A stretch of DNA of 37,256 nucleotides from Caldifarciminota bacterium (GCA_020352555.1 CP070680.1:2958449-2995704); one strand, 5' to 3'. Counted from the stretch's first letter, positions 15,509 through 24,840 are shown. Notes: generated by a model not told the origin, from the sequence alone. Made by a program: numbers and translations.

Positions 15509-16285
15509 ATGGACCGGAATCCGGTCATCGTCGGTCTGCTGTCCGGCCTTGCTTGCGCCAGTATCACGTCCGCGGACCTTGCCGAAGTGGCGTCAGAAGC
15601 AGGTGGAATTGAGTTGCCGTCAAAGCCCGTACCGCTCACGCCGTTCCAGATCCCCCTTAATCCCAACCCCTACTGGACTGCGCCCGCCCAGTCTGGCTCC
15701 ATCTGGGGTACCGGCCTGCTCGACGTGACCAGCGACGGCTACCCCGACATTGTGACGGTACTTGAGAGCGGCAAATGCCACCTGTACAAGAACGCCGAAG
15801 GCGAAGTCAACGCGACCCCGGGATACGACGGCGACCCAGAAATGGCGGTCTCCTGCTGCCAGTTTCTCGGCGGCCGCACCGAGGGTCACGCTAACCTCGG
15901 CGGCACCCTCGACCCAGACCCGACCTGGACCGCAACCACTGGCGGCAACACCCTGCTCTGCGAATGCTGGTATTCGAGCGACCTTGAATTGCTGCTCTCC
16001 GCGTATCCCGGCGCCCGGGCCCAACTGTTTCTCAACGAACCCGCTGCCATCAGCGACCGGGCAATCGGGCCTCCGCCGCTGCCCGCGCTTGGCGTCCTGT
16101 CCTACCCGTTCGCCAGCCGGGCGCGTGCGCTCAACGCAGACGGCCCGTTCACGATCCGCGGCCCTTCCGGCCGCCTTGCCCGGATGTCAAACGGCAATGG
16201 GATTGGGCCTGACGTGGCGGCCGGGGTCTACTTCGTATCAGCCAGCGGCAGTCACCCGGTCCGGGTCACGAAGCTCGCCAACTAG
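15509..16285 (+). CDS. Short exported protein with VCBS-like remnant and sorting-like end
   Basis: A 258-residue protein with a plausible signal peptide (VIVGLLSGLACASITSA). It contains a single VCBS/FG-GAP-like unit, LLDVTSDGYPDIVTV, near residues 70-85, followed by unstructured-looking sequence. The end (VLSYPFASRARALN, IRGPSGRLARM, VAAGVYFVSASGSHPVRVTK) matches the C-terminal sorting-like domain of its neighbours. FG-GAP proteins normally hold several repeats, so this looks like an internally shortened relative of the next gene. ATG at 15509 has AGGAGG upstream, so expression signals are intact. It lies 23 nt ahead of the FG-GAP/UnbV gene, probably in one operon. Confidence 0.65.
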   Translation: MDRNPVIVGLLSGLACASITSADLAEVASEAGGIELPSKPVPLTPFQIPLNPNPYWTAPAQSGSIWGTGLLDVTSDGYPDIVTVLESGKCHLYKNAEGEVNATPGYDGDPEMAVSCCQFLGGRTEGHANLGGTLDPDPTWTATTGGNTLLCECWYSSDLELLLSAYPGARAQLFLNEPAAISDRAIGPPPLPALGVLSYPFASRARALNADGPFTIRGPSGRLARMSNGNGIGPDVAAGVYFVSASGSHPVRVTKLAN

Positions 16286-16308
16286 TTGTGTTCAAGGGAG
16301 GCTCAACC

Positions 16309-18081
16309 ATGGCTCTGCAAAGGATCATCTTCTTCACAACCCTTCTGGCCGGCATCGTGTCGGCCCAGGTGACCTTCACCCTGCGTACCCCGCAGGAGCT
16401 CGGTATCGATTCTGTTTTCGGCTACAACCGCTGCTCGTTCGTCGACTACAACCAGGACGGCTGGCTCGACTTCTTCACCAATGTCGTCTACCTCAACGAC
16501 GGCACCGGCAACTTCACCCGGCTCGACTCGACCCGCATCACGAACTCTGAAGTCGTGGACTGGGGCGACTTCGACGGCGACGCGCTGCCTGACCTAGTCA
16601 CCAACCGGAAATGGGGCGGCAACACCGAGGACACCAACTACATCTTCGTCTACCGCAACGAAGGTGCGCCGCACTGGACCCTGCGAGATGTCTCGGACTC
16701 GGTCGGCCTCGGCTTCTCCTACCCGATCTACAACCGCGACCTCGTCGACCCGGCCTGGTTCGATTACGACGGAGACGGCTGGCTCGACTTCTTTCTGACC
16801 AGCTACGAATACCCGGTCAACTCGGCCCAGGCTCATCCTGACCACCTGTTCCACAACCACGGCGGTCGGTGCTTCGCAGAGACCTCGGACTCATCCTGTG
16901 TTGACTGGGTCTGGCGTTGCTCTCGTGGTGCCGGCCTGTTCGACTATGACGAGGATGGCGACATCGACATCTTCGTCTCGGTCTACCGGCTCCAGGCCAA
17001 CATCCTGTTCGAGAACCAGGGCGACGGCACTTTCTTCGATGTCGCCGGCGCCAAGGGGGTCACCGGGCTCTACATCTCCGGCTACTACGGTCACAACATC
17101 GGCGCCGCGCTCGCCGACTATGACAACGACGGCCACATCGACATCTTCACCCCGATAACCCACCACGCCGGATACCCCGGCGACTCGACCGGTCACCTCT
17201 GGATATCCAACGGCCCGCCCGACTGGGACTTTACCTGTCGGTTCCCGGGCTCCGGGCTACGCAACTCTGAGATCGGGTCCAGCCCCAGCTGTGCGGACTT
17301 CGACAACGACGGCGACGTCGACCTCATGTACGTCAACCTGTACGGCGCTCCCCGACCCGACGCCTGGCTGTTCCGCAACGATGGCGACTGCCGGTTCGTC
17401 GACGTCACCGACTCGGTCGGGCTCGGTGTCCACCAGCGGCTCAACTATGCTCTCTGGGCCGACTACAACCACGACGGTCTCATCGACATCTTCTGGGCCC
17501 GGCACGACGGCTCGGCCTACCACTACGAGTTCTACGAAAACCAGGGCGGCACCGGCAATCATTGGCTCGAGATCGACCTCGCCGCCACCCTGCCCAACCA
17601 CTTCGGCATCGGTGCCCGCATCGACGCGTTTGCCGGCAACCTGCGGGTCACCCGCGAAGTGCTTCATAACCAGGGTCACCACTACGGCTCGATGTTCGTC
17701 GCACGCCAGCATCTCGGGCTCGGCCAGCACCGCATTGTCGACTCGGTCATTGTCCGCTGGCCTGACGGCGGACGCGACGTGTTCCTCGGGCTCCCGGCCG
17801 ACACAACCATAACCCTGGTCCAGTCCTCGCCCGGCATCTCCGGCAGGTCCGCGAACTCGAAGCCCCGCTCAGCCACGCCCAGGCTCAGAGCCTGTCCCAA
17901 CCCGTTCGCCCACTCGACCAAGGTGACAAATGCCCGTGGCCGGTTCCGGGTCTTTGATCCCACCGGACGCCTAGTCCAAGTCGTCAGAAAGACGTCGTTC
18001 GGCGCCGATCTCGCACCCGGAGTCTACTATCTGTCAACTCCCGGCTGCCGGTCGCTGCTGATCACCAAGACCCCAGACTAG
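16309..18081 (+). CDS. Exported FG-GAP/VCBS and ASPIC-UnbV domain protein
   Basis: A 590-residue exported protein. The signal peptide is MALQRIIFFTTLLAGIVSA. At least seven calcium-binding FG-GAP/VCBS loops follow: DYNQDGWLDFF, DFDGDALPDLV, DYDGDGWLDFF, DYDEDGDIDIF, DYDNDGHIDIF, DFDNDGDVDLM and DYNHDGLIDIF, which make a seven-bladed integrin-like propeller. An ASPIC/UnbV-type domain follows (NHWLEIDLA, GIGARIDAFAG, EVLHNQGHHYGSM, DSVIVRWPDGG). The final 65 residues are the CPNPFAHST...LAPGVYYLST sorting-like domain. ATG at 16309 was chosen over GTG at 16288 because GGGAGG sits 8 nt upstream and the signal peptide starts there. A surface adhesin or scaffold role is likely from the folds. Confidence 0.9.
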   Translation: MALQRIIFFTTLLAGIVSAQVTFTLRTPQELGIDSVFGYNRCSFVDYNQDGWLDFFTNVVYLNDGTGNFTRLDSTRITNSEVVDWGDFDGDALPDLVTNRKWGGNTEDTNYIFVYRNEGAPHWTLRDVSDSVGLGFSYPIYNRDLVDPAWFDYDGDGWLDFFLTSYEYPVNSAQAHPDHLFHNHGGRCFAETSDSSCVDWVWRCSRGAGLFDYDEDGDIDIFVSVYRLQANILFENQGDGTFFDVAGAKGVTGLYISGYYGHNIGAALADYDNDGHIDIFTPITHHAGYPGDSTGHLWISNGPPDWDFTCRFPGSGLRNSEIGSSPSCADFDNDGDVDLMYVNLYGAPRPDAWLFRNDGDCRFVDVTDSVGLGVHQRLNYALWADYNHDGLIDIFWARHDGSAYHYEFYENQGGTGNHWLEIDLAATLPNHFGIGARIDAFAGNLRVTREVLHNQGHHYGSMFVARQHLGLGQHRIVDSVIVRWPDGGRDVFLGLPADTTITLVQSSPGISGRSANSKPRSATPRLRACPNPFAHSTKVTNARGRFRVFDPTGRLVQVVRKTSFGADLAPGVYYLSTPGCRSLLITKTPD

Positions 18082-18152
18082 CGCCTCCAGGTACGGACAC
18101 ATCGAGTCGGCCTCCAGGCATACATCAGCCCAGCACCGTGCCGTGCTGCCAT

Positions 18153-18180
18153 TTGACTCTCAGCACCTTTCGACTAGGTG
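18153..18180 (+). promoter_or_regulatory. Promoter candidate of the TPR-propeller gene
   Basis: TTGACT (18153-18158), a 16-bp spacer and TAGGTG (18175-18180), 21 nt before the GTG at 18202. The -10 box is weak, but the spacing equals that of other promoters here. Confidence 0.35.
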
Positions 18181-18201
18181 TTGGATAGACCAGGAGGATA
18201 T

Positions 18202-19701
18202 GTGAGATACCTGAATCTGATTGCGTTGCTGCTTGTCCTGGCAGCGGTCGCAGCCGATGAAACCGATAGCCGGTCTGTGAAGGAAATCCTGAACCAGGCG
18301 ACCGAGTTTTATCGGGACAGGGAATACGGCAGGGCGGTCGAGCTGTACGAGACAGTGCTGGATTCGATCAAGGACGATGCCCACCAGCTGTACAACGCGG
18401 CCTGCACCTACTCGCTGGCCGGCGAGAAACAGCGAGCCATCGAACTCCTCAAGCTGACAATCGAAGCGGGCTGGGACGACTACGACCACATGGCTCGCGA
18501 CACCGACCTCGACAACATCCGCGACGAGCCCGAGTACAAGGCGTTGGTCGCCGACCTGAAACAGAAGGCCGAGGAACGCGAACGCGGCTACAAGTTCTGG
18601 CTCAACCCGGGCGAGACAAAGGTCGTCAATGGCCACGAGTTCGAGCTGGTAGGCCTCCCGACCGATACCGTACCCGAAAGTGCCAGGTCGATCCGCGACC
18701 TGCATCCGTTCAACGGTGAGCTTTACCTGGGCTATGGCGACGGTATGGCCAACAAGGGACCGGTTGCCATCGTCTCTTTCCAGCCCGGCGAGCTGGACTG
18801 GTGCTACCATTTCATGGCCCAGGAGCATCTGGTGGCCCGGTTCCGCGATATCGGCGACGAGCTCTTCATCCCTGGCGCCGAGCCTTTCGAAGGCATCCCG
18901 GGCCGCAACTATCTCAAGAACTACGACTTCGGCAACATCTTCAGGCTCTTCCCCAGCGGTGGGTTCGTGAAGTACCGGACCGTGCCGGTCGCACTCCATA
19001 TCCAGGACATCGCCAAGCTCGGCCCGGACTACTTCTGCACCGCCGGGACTGCGAGCGAAGGATGGCAGAAAGCCTGGGGCGCCATATTCAGGAGCACCGA
19101 CGGCTGCGTCACCTGGACCTCGGCCCATGACCTGGAAGGACCTGAGGAAGCGGTCACCCGGCTCGGTATCATCCGGCCTTTCCGCGACAGGCTCTGGGCA
19201 TTCGGCTTCGCATTCACGGTCGATGCGGACAACCGGTTCCTGTTCACCCCGGACGCATTCGGCAAGGAGGAGGCCATCGTCTACGACGGCAAGGCCTGGT
19301 CAACTCAGGACCTGATCCAAGAAGAGGGACTGCTCACCGTGCTCGACGCCGAGGAGTTCGACGGCCGGCTGGTGATCAACGCCGGGTTCTACGACCCTGA
19401 GGTCGATACCTCGCCGCCTGCGGTCTTTTCGAAGCTCTACGCCTACAGCGGTCAAGGCAAGGCGGACAAAGTCCTGGACCGGGAACTGCTGAGAATCAGC
19501 GATATGTTCGTGGACGGCGAATGGCTCTACCTGCTGATCAGACAGGGCGATGGACGACGGGTGCTGCGTACCCGAGACCTGGCCGAGTTCGAGACCGAGG
19601 TCGAGCTGAGCGAGGAGCTCGGCGCCGGTCGCATCGCGGTCCTGGACGGCTTTCTCTACCTAGGCGGCAGAAAAGGCGAAGTCTACCGGGTCAGGCTCTA
19701 G
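18202..19701 (+). CDS. Exported TPR and propeller-like protein
   Basis: A 499-residue exported protein that I cannot name. After the signal peptide (MRYLNLIALLLVLAAVAA), residues about 30-120 form TPR-like helices (ATEFYRDREYGRAVELYETV, LYNAACTYSLAGEKQRAIEL). The rest is beta-rich, with repeated motifs such as IRDLHPFNGELYLGYGDG, FRDIGDELFIPGAE and IAVLDGFLYLGGRKGEVYRV, suggesting a propeller that reads like a kelch/NHL-type fold. It lacks the C-terminal sorting-like domain of its neighbours, so it is probably periplasmic. GTG at 18202 is preferred because AGGAGG lies 4 nt upstream and hydrophobic sequence begins there; the frame itself is open from 18178. Confidence 0.75.
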   Translation: MRYLNLIALLLVLAAVAADETDSRSVKEILNQATEFYRDREYGRAVELYETVLDSIKDDAHQLYNAACTYSLAGEKQRAIELLKLTIEAGWDDYDHMARDTDLDNIRDEPEYKALVADLKQKAEERERGYKFWLNPGETKVVNGHEFELVGLPTDTVPESARSIRDLHPFNGELYLGYGDGMANKGPVAIVSFQPGELDWCYHFMAQEHLVARFRDIGDELFIPGAEPFEGIPGRNYLKNYDFGNIFRLFPSGGFVKYRTVPVALHIQDIAKLGPDYFCTAGTASEGWQKAWGAIFRSTDGCVTWTSAHDLEGPEEAVTRLGIIRPFRDRLWAFGFAFTVDADNRFLFTPDAFGKEEAIVYDGKAWSTQDLIQEEGLLTVLDAEEFDGRLVINAGFYDPEVDTSPPAVFSKLYAYSGQGKADKVLDRELLRISDMFVDGEWLYLLIRQGDGRRVLRTRDLAEFETEVELSEELGAGRIAVLDGFLYLGGRKGEVYRVRL

Positions 19702-19744
19702 CCCGCATCAGACTCAGACAGATCCGGACCCCGGCAAGGGCCAC

Positions 19745-19772
19745 TTGACCCAAGTCGCCTGCCCCATATCCT
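19745..19772 (+). promoter_or_regulatory. Promoter of the flavoprotein gene
   Basis: TTGACC (19745-19750), a 16-bp spacer and TATCCT (19767-19772). Same geometry and -10 box as the promoter at 2985-3012. The leader to GTG 19819 would be about 40 nt. Confidence 0.5.
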
Positions 19773-19818
19773 CACACAGATTGAGGCAGTCTCGGATATC
19801 GCAGCCCGATCAAACAAC

Positions 19819-21432
19819 GTGACCACCGACACAGCCCAGAATGACGTGCTAATCGTCGGCGCAGGGATGGCCGGCCTGACCGCTGCAGCCTACCTGGCAA
19901 AGGCCGGGCTCAAGGTGCTGCTGTGCGAGAAGGAAAAGCGCTCCGGCGGGCTGGTCAATTCGTTCGAGTACAGGGGCTTTGTATTCGACGGAGGCATTCG
20001 GGCCACCGAGAACTCAGGCACCTTGCTGCCGATGCTGAGACAGCTCGGCATCGATGTCCACTTCATGCCCAACCCGGTCTCCATCGGCATCGGCAAGGAC
20101 GTGGCCACGATATCGTCCAAGGACAGCCTGGCCGACTACCAAGCGCTGCTGGAGAGGCAGTTCCCTGAGAACAAGTCCGACATCAGAGCCATCATCCAGG
20201 AGATCGAGAGAGTCATGGGCTACCTAGATGTGCTCTACGGCATCGATAACCCGCTGTTCCTTGACCTCAAGGCCAATCCCGGCTACATGTTCAAGACTAT
20301 ACTTCCCTGGCTGCTTAAGTACCGTTTGACCGTTCCCAAGATTGCGAAACTGAGCACACCGGTCGCCGAATACCTGCCCAGATTCACCGACAACCGGGCG
20401 CTGGTCGACATCATTGCACAGCACTTCTTCCAGAAGACACCTGCGTTCTTTGCTCTCAGCTACTTCAGCATCTACCTTGACTACCGGTATCCGAAAGGCG
20501 GCACCGGCGTCCTCCCCCAGGCGATCGAGCGGTTCGTGCTCGAGCGCGGCGGCAGCATCCAAACCGAGACCGAAATAACGAGCGTCGACCCCGCAAGGAG
20601 ACAGGCATCCGACACTGCCGGCAATTCGTACCGATACCGGAAACTGGTCTGGGCCGCGGACATGAACACCCTGTACCGGGTCATCGACCTTTCGTCCCTG
20701 GGCGACAGCGCAGCGGTCCGGAGCATTCAGGCCCAGCAGCAGGCCATGTCGGGCAAGACCGGCGGCGATTCAGTCTTCACCCTCTATCTCGCCGTGAACC
20801 AGGACCATTCACACTTCGCCAAGATATCCACCGGCCACTTCTTCTATACCCCCTCCACCACCGGGCTATCCCGCGCCGGTTTGGCCGAACTGACCGGAAG
20901 CAGCCCTGACAGATTCATCTCGGACAAGGCACAGATTGTCGACTGGCTGAAGCGCCACCTGGAGCTCAACACATTCGAGATATCGATTCCGGCTCTCCGG
21001 GACCCGAGCCTCGCGCCTGCAGGCAAGACCGGGCTGATTGTCAGCCTGCTGTTCGACTACCGACTGACCAGGCACATCCGGGAAATGGGCTGGTACGACG
21101 AGTTCAGGGAACTCATGTCCGACCGCATCATCGAAGTGCTCGACGCAAGCATCTACCCCGGGCTCAAGACCGCAGTATTCGACAGCTTCACCTCAACACC
21201 GCTGACCATAGAGCGGATCGCAGGCACCCACCAGGGCGCGATAACCGGCTGGGCCTACACCAACGATTTCATCCCGGCGGAAAGCCGGATGCCGAAGATC
21301 GCAAAGTCAGTGCTTACCCCAATACCCGACACCCTTCAGGCCGGACAGTGGACGTACAGCCCGTCCGGCCTACCCGTCTCGATCCTGACCGGCAAGCTCG
21401 CCGCAGACAGGGTCGTCAGGGACCTGTCTTAG
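19819..21432 (+). CDS. Phytoene desaturase/RetSat-like FAD oxidoreductase
   Basis: A 537-residue flavoprotein of the CrtI/CrtISO/retinol-saturase superfamily, acting on isoprenoid or other lipid double bonds. The N-terminal dinucleotide fold is clear: DVLIVGAGMAGLTAAAYLA (GxGxxG, residues about 9-27) followed by the acidic CEKEKRSGG. A YPKGGTGVLPQAIERFV segment near 232 is typical of the CrtI group, and the C-terminal FAD-binding part includes GTHQGAITGWAYTNDF. Translation must start near GTG 19819, since the next candidate would cut into the FAD fold; no clear ribosome-binding site precedes it. It ends tail to tail with the SDR gene, overlapping by 17 nt. The substrate is unknown; no phytoene synthase is present in the window. 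Confidence 0.85.
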   Translation: MTTDTAQNDVLIVGAGMAGLTAAAYLAKAGLKVLLCEKEKRSGGLVNSFEYRGFVFDGGIRATENSGTLLPMLRQLGIDVHFMPNPVSIGIGKDVATISSKDSLADYQALLERQFPENKSDIRAIIQEIERVMGYLDVLYGIDNPLFLDLKANPGYMFKTILPWLLKYRLTVPKIAKLSTPVAEYLPRFTDNRALVDIIAQHFFQKTPAFFALSYFSIYLDYRYPKGGTGVLPQAIERFVLERGGSIQTETEITSVDPARRQASDTAGNSYRYRKLVWAADMNTLYRVIDLSSLGDSAAVRSIQAQQQAMSGKTGGDSVFTLYLAVNQDHSHFAKISTGHFFYTPSTTGLSRAGLAELTGSSPDRFISDKAQIVDWLKRHLELNTFEISIPALRDPSLAPAGKTGLIVSLLFDYRLTRHIREMGWYDEFRELMSDRIIEVLDASIYPGLKTAVFDSFTSTPLTIERIAGTHQGAITGWAYTNDFIPAESRMPKIAKSVLTPIPDTLQAGQWTYSPSGLPVSILTGKLAADRVVRDLS

Positions 21433-22345
21433 GCCCGGTCAGCTTCAGACTCGCTTCCCAGACCTTGCGCCCCAGTTCGCGGTCCAGGGCGTGCTTTGCC
21501 GGCTTCTCGTCAATGGTCAGGTGGAAGAAACGGCCGCTAACATCCGCCATCTCGGGCGCTGCCGCCAGGTAGTATAGCGCCTCGCCTGATATGCTCGGGT
21601 CCCGGAGAAAATGCCAGGTCACGTTGTGCAGCCACCACCTGTACAGCCAGCCGTTGTTGTTGCCGATGTTGGTCCGCACGTCACCGGGGTGCATCGCGTT
21701 GATGGTCACGCCCGTGCCCTCTAGCCGGTCGGCGAACTCCCACACGGTCAGCAGCTGGGCGACCTTGGACGCGCCGTAGCTCTTCAGTCCCTTGTACCGG
21801 CGGCGTTTCCAGTCCAGGTCATCCAGGTCCAGACCGCCGAACCGGTGTCCTTCGGAGTTCACCTGGATGATCCGGGACGGCGCGCTCTGCTTCATGCGCT
21901 CGAGCAGCAGCCGGGTAAGCAGGAACGCGCCGAGGTGATTGACACAGAACACGGTCTCAAGACCGTCTCTGGTGACCATGCGCTTGGTCGAGTGCAGCCC
22001 GACCGAGTTGATGAGCACATCTATCCTGGGATAGTCCTCGAGCAGAGTGTCCGCAGCCCTGCGCACCGAACTGAGGTCGGTGAAATCCGCTAGCACCATG
22101 CCGACCCTGGCATCGTGCTGGGCCACGAGCTCTTTGCGAACAGACTCGGCCTTGTCCCGGTTCCGACAGACCAGCACGATGTCTGCGCCGGCTCGGGCAA
22201 GCCGCCTCACCCCGGCCAGACCCACTCCTGACGTTGACCCGGAGACCACGCAGGTCTTTCCCTTCATCGAGACATCAGTCGTCTTCTGCAGTGCGTTCCT
22301 GTTCACGAGGAACATCAGCTCGTCGGGCATCCGGCGCTTGGCCAT
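21416..22345 (-). CDS. Short-chain dehydrogenase/reductase, retinol-dehydrogenase-like
   Basis: A 309-residue classical SDR that oxidises or reduces an alcohol/ketone with NAD(P). Visible are the cofactor loop SGSTSGVG (residues 35-42), an INSVG variant of the NNAG motif near 112, catalytic S164 (VNSEGH), Y190 and K194 (YGASK), and NAMHPGDVRTNI after them. CRNRDKAE after beta-2 suggests NADP. The overall pattern resembles retinol dehydrogenase/WW-domain oxidoreductase relatives acting on lipids. It follows the NTF2-like gene by 9 nt and ends against the CrtI-like flavoprotein, so the three could serve one lipid pathway (inference). Confidence 0.88.
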   Translation of the reverse strand: MAKRRMPDELMFLVNRNALQKTTDVSMKGKTCVVSGSTSGVGLAGVRRLARAGADIVLVCRNRDKAESVRKELVAQHDARVGMVLADFTDLSSVRRAADTLLEDYPRIDVLINSVGLHSTKRMVTRDGLETVFCVNHLGAFLLTRLLLERMKQSAPSRIIQVNSEGHRFGGLDLDDLDWKRRRYKGLKSYGASKVAQLLTVWEFADRLEGTGVTINAMHPGDVRTNIGNNNGWLYRWWLHNVTWHFLRDPSISGEALYYLAAAPEMADVSGRFFHLTIDEKPAKHALDRELGRKVWEASLKLTGPKTGP

Positions 22346-22354
22346 CGGCTCCGG

Positions 22355-22849
22355 CTATCCGAAGAACCGGCGCATGAACTTCCGGTAAGCTTTCCTGAAG
22401 AACGGGACCCCGTTGAAGATGTCGCCCCACAGGTCGTAGAAGTCGCGCTGCTCGACTATCCGTCCGTCCGCGTGCAGCGTGAGCTTCGTACTTCCGTAGA
22501 TCGGCGTACTCGGAAATTTCCTGAACACCATCGTCATCTTCCAGTCCATGAAGATGAAGTTCCCGTGCCGGGCGACGGCGCGAATGTCCATCTCCAGCCT
22601 CTCGCACCGCCTGGTCAGGCGCCGGCACATGGCAACGAACTCCTTCTTGCCCTCGATCCGCTGGATCGAATCCTGGAACACCACGTCGGGGTGATAGTAC
22701 GGGAAGATGTGGGCCCAGTCCGGCTTCCCGGCCTGGTTGTAGGTCTTGGACCACAACTCTCTGACCGAGTCGACATCCAGCGGCCTGAGCCAGTCGGCCC
22801 GAATGCCTTCCGCAGGCGAGGAATTCGGATGCTCTTCTCTATTCTCCAT
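22355..22849 (-). CDS. NTF2/SnoaL-like fold protein
   Basis: A 164-residue protein of the NTF2-like/SnoaL-like superfamily, a cone-shaped fold used by isomerases, cyclases and small-molecule-binding proteins. Family hallmarks are the helix VRELWSKTYNQAGKPDWAHI, then YHPDVVFQDSIQRIEGKKEF, the strand NFIFMDWKMTMVF and the final GRIVEQRDFYDLWGDIF. No signal peptide. It precedes the SDR gene by 9 nt. A proposed role is isomerase or binding protein for the lipid substrate of the SDR, but catalytic residues cannot be assigned. No ribosome-binding site is evident at ATG 22849; a TAGGAT lies 5 nt before it, though with a poor -35 box. Confidence 0.78.
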   Translation of the reverse strand: MENREEHPNSSPAEGIRADWLRPLDVDSVRELWSKTYNQAGKPDWAHIFPYYHPDVVFQDSIQRIEGKKEFVAMCRRLTRRCERLEMDIRAVARHGNFIFMDWKMTMVFRKFPSTPIYGSTKLTLHADGRIVEQRDFYDLWGDIFNGVPFFRKAYRKFMRRFFG

Positions 22850-23112
22850 CGGGTATCCTACAGCCTACAGATTGTTGCTGGGCAGTTCCAGACTCAACAG
22901 GACAGAGACGACCCCCCCCGCCACGCCGCAAGCTTCGTCACTCGGCCACTTCTGGCTACTAGATTCTCCGGTTCGCTGCTCTGACGCGAATCACTCCATC
23001 TCACAGTCTCTTTCTCACTTTCCTCGCCTAGGTCTGACGCGGTTCACCACAGCCGGAAGGCCACACACAGCCCTGCTGCGGCTGCCGAAAGTCTCCTACC
23101 GCGTCGCCGGTT
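22850..23112. other. Intergenic gap between NTF2-like and peptidase genes
   Basis: About 260 bp holding no supported gene or RNA. The only signal noted is TAGGAT on the minus strand (22860-22855) just upstream of the NTF2-like start. Confidence 0.4.
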
Positions 23113-24840
23113 CTAACCCGGCTCCCCAGGGAGCTTGGACTCGACCAGGTCGACCACCTCGGCCAGGGTGTCGGCATCGAATGCGAACTTCGCACCTGCA
23201 GCCCGGTACAGCTCAGGCAGGGATTTCGTACCTCCGAGCGCCAGCGCCTGCCTGTAGGCACTGACTGCGGCTGCCTTGTCCTTCATCGAGTTCGCCCAGA
23301 CCTGACAGGCTCCGACCATCCCGACCCCGTAGTCGATGTAGTACAGGGGGTCTACAAGTATGTGCGACTGGTCCCGCCACCAGCCGGTCTTGAGCACGTG
23401 CTCCAGCCCGGTCCAGTCCACTCCTGGCTCGAACCGCTCCATCAACCCGAGCCACTGCTCGTCCATCCGGTCCGGGTCCTGGGCATCCTTAGGGTTCTCG
23501 TAGGCCCAGTGCTGTAGCGCGTCGACGGCCGCGACCCTTGGCAGGAAACGCAGGACGTACTCTAGGTGCTCGGTCGCCACCCGCCGGGCCTCCTCCTCGG
23601 TGTGGAACCCGCCTTGCTCCTTTGCCAGGTGCGAAAGAACGAGCAGCTCCATGCTCTGCGAGGCAAGCTCCCCGGCTTCGTGGCCGGTTTCCCGTTGCTG
23701 GTACCATGGCAGCCGGCTCTTTTCGAACACATGGCAGGCGTGGCCGAACTCGTGAGCAAGGCCCCCGACTATGTTGTCTGACTCCCACTCACGGCTCGCC
23801 ATAATGAACGCCTGCCTCGCCGCGGCAAAGGGCACGCAGCATGTGTACGTCACCTTGTTCTTGCGAGACTCCAGGTCCAGCAGGTCCTCGTCGACCATCG
23901 CCTGAAAGTACCGCCCCAGGTCCTCGTCCACGTGCGCAAACAGCCTGGCTGCCCCGGCCTTGAGCTCGCCGACGTCGGCGAACGGCTTGAGCGGGGGACG
24001 GAAGAGCACGTCCGCGTGAACATCCCACGGCCGCAGCGAGTCGAGACCTAGCATCCGGCGCCGCCGCTCGCGCGCGCGTCCGGCAGCCGGAACCGCGGCC
24101 TGCTCCACCGCCCGGTGGAACCGCTTGCAGTCCTCCGGGGTGTAGTCGAACCGCTTCAGCAACTGCCAGCCGTAGTCACGGAAGCTGCGGGACCCGGCGT
24201 TGGCGGCCAGTTTGAGCCGATTCTCCAGCAGCCGCTGCCAGAGCGAGTTGATCGCTGTCCGGTCCTCGAGTTCCCGGGTCGCCCTCACTCGCCAGGCCGC
24301 CTCGCGCCGCTCTCGGTCGGGGCCGCCGAGAACCGGCCAAAGCGCGGCACGCGGGACCTCCTTGCCCTCCCACACCACCGTCCTCGCCGTGCTGACCTGT
24401 TCGTACTCCCTGTGCAGCCGCTCCTCTTCCACCTCCAGCTCCAGGTTCTCTTCCCTGAACAGCGCGGCATCGGTCCTCATCCTGCGGAGCGGCAGCTCGA
24501 GCCCGGCCGGCTGCAGACCGCTCTCCAGCAGCTTCGTCCTCAGCTTCTGCTCTTCCTCGTGCCACTTCGGGAGGATGTCCCTGAGGAACTGGTCGAACCG
24601 CTGCCCCAGCTTCGCGTCTGCGGTATTGCGCCAGCTCGCGACCTGGAGCCGGTTGCGTACCTCGGAAACACGGTCGTGCAGCCAAGTCCAGTCGGTCAGG
24701 AACTTCTCGACCGTGTCCGCGGTCAGTCTCCGCGAAGCCAAATCCCGGAACTGCGGCTCGAAATCCGGCCACTTCCAGTCCAACATCTCGGTCGCTTTGT
24801 CAGGCAGGGGCCTATGGGCATTCGGAAACTCGATGTTCAC
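23113..24840 (-). CDS. M3-family oligoendopeptidase
   Basis: A 575-residue cytoplasmic zinc metallopeptidase of the M3 (PepF/thimet-like) family that trims short peptides. The zinc motif HEFGH is at residues 363-367, with E364 as general base, and a downstream GELASQSMELL supplies the third ligand, probably E391. The C-terminal LYYIDYGVGMVGACQVW and SLPELYRAAGAKFAFD match the family end, as does the overall length. GTG at 24840 was chosen because family-like sequence (PLPDKATEMLDWKWPDFEPQF) begins just after it; an AAGGAG lies upstream but only about 1 nt away, so the exact start is uncertain. ATG at 24786 is the fallback. Confidence 0.9.
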   Translation of the reverse strand: MNIEFPNAHRPLPDKATEMLDWKWPDFEPQFRDLASRRLTADTVEKFLTDWTWLHDRVSEVRNRLQVASWRNTADAKLGQRFDQFLRDILPKWHEEEQKLRTKLLESGLQPAGLELPLRRMRTDAALFREENLELEVEEERLHREYEQVSTARTVVWEGKEVPRAALWPVLGGPDRERREAAWRVRATRELEDRTAINSLWQRLLENRLKLAANAGSRSFRDYGWQLLKRFDYTPEDCKRFHRAVEQAAVPAAGRARERRRRMLGLDSLRPWDVHADVLFRPPLKPFADVGELKAGAARLFAHVDEDLGRYFQAMVDEDLLDLESRKNKVTYTCCVPFAAARQAFIMASREWESDNIVGGLAHEFGHACHVFEKSRLPWYQQRETGHEAGELASQSMELLVLSHLAKEQGGFHTEEEARRVATEHLEYVLRFLPRVAAVDALQHWAYENPKDAQDPDRMDEQWLGLMERFEPGVDWTGLEHVLKTGWWRDQSHILVDPLYYIDYGVGMVGACQVWANSMKDKAAAVSAYRQALALGGTKSLPELYRAAGAKFAFDADTLAEVVDLVESKLPGEPG

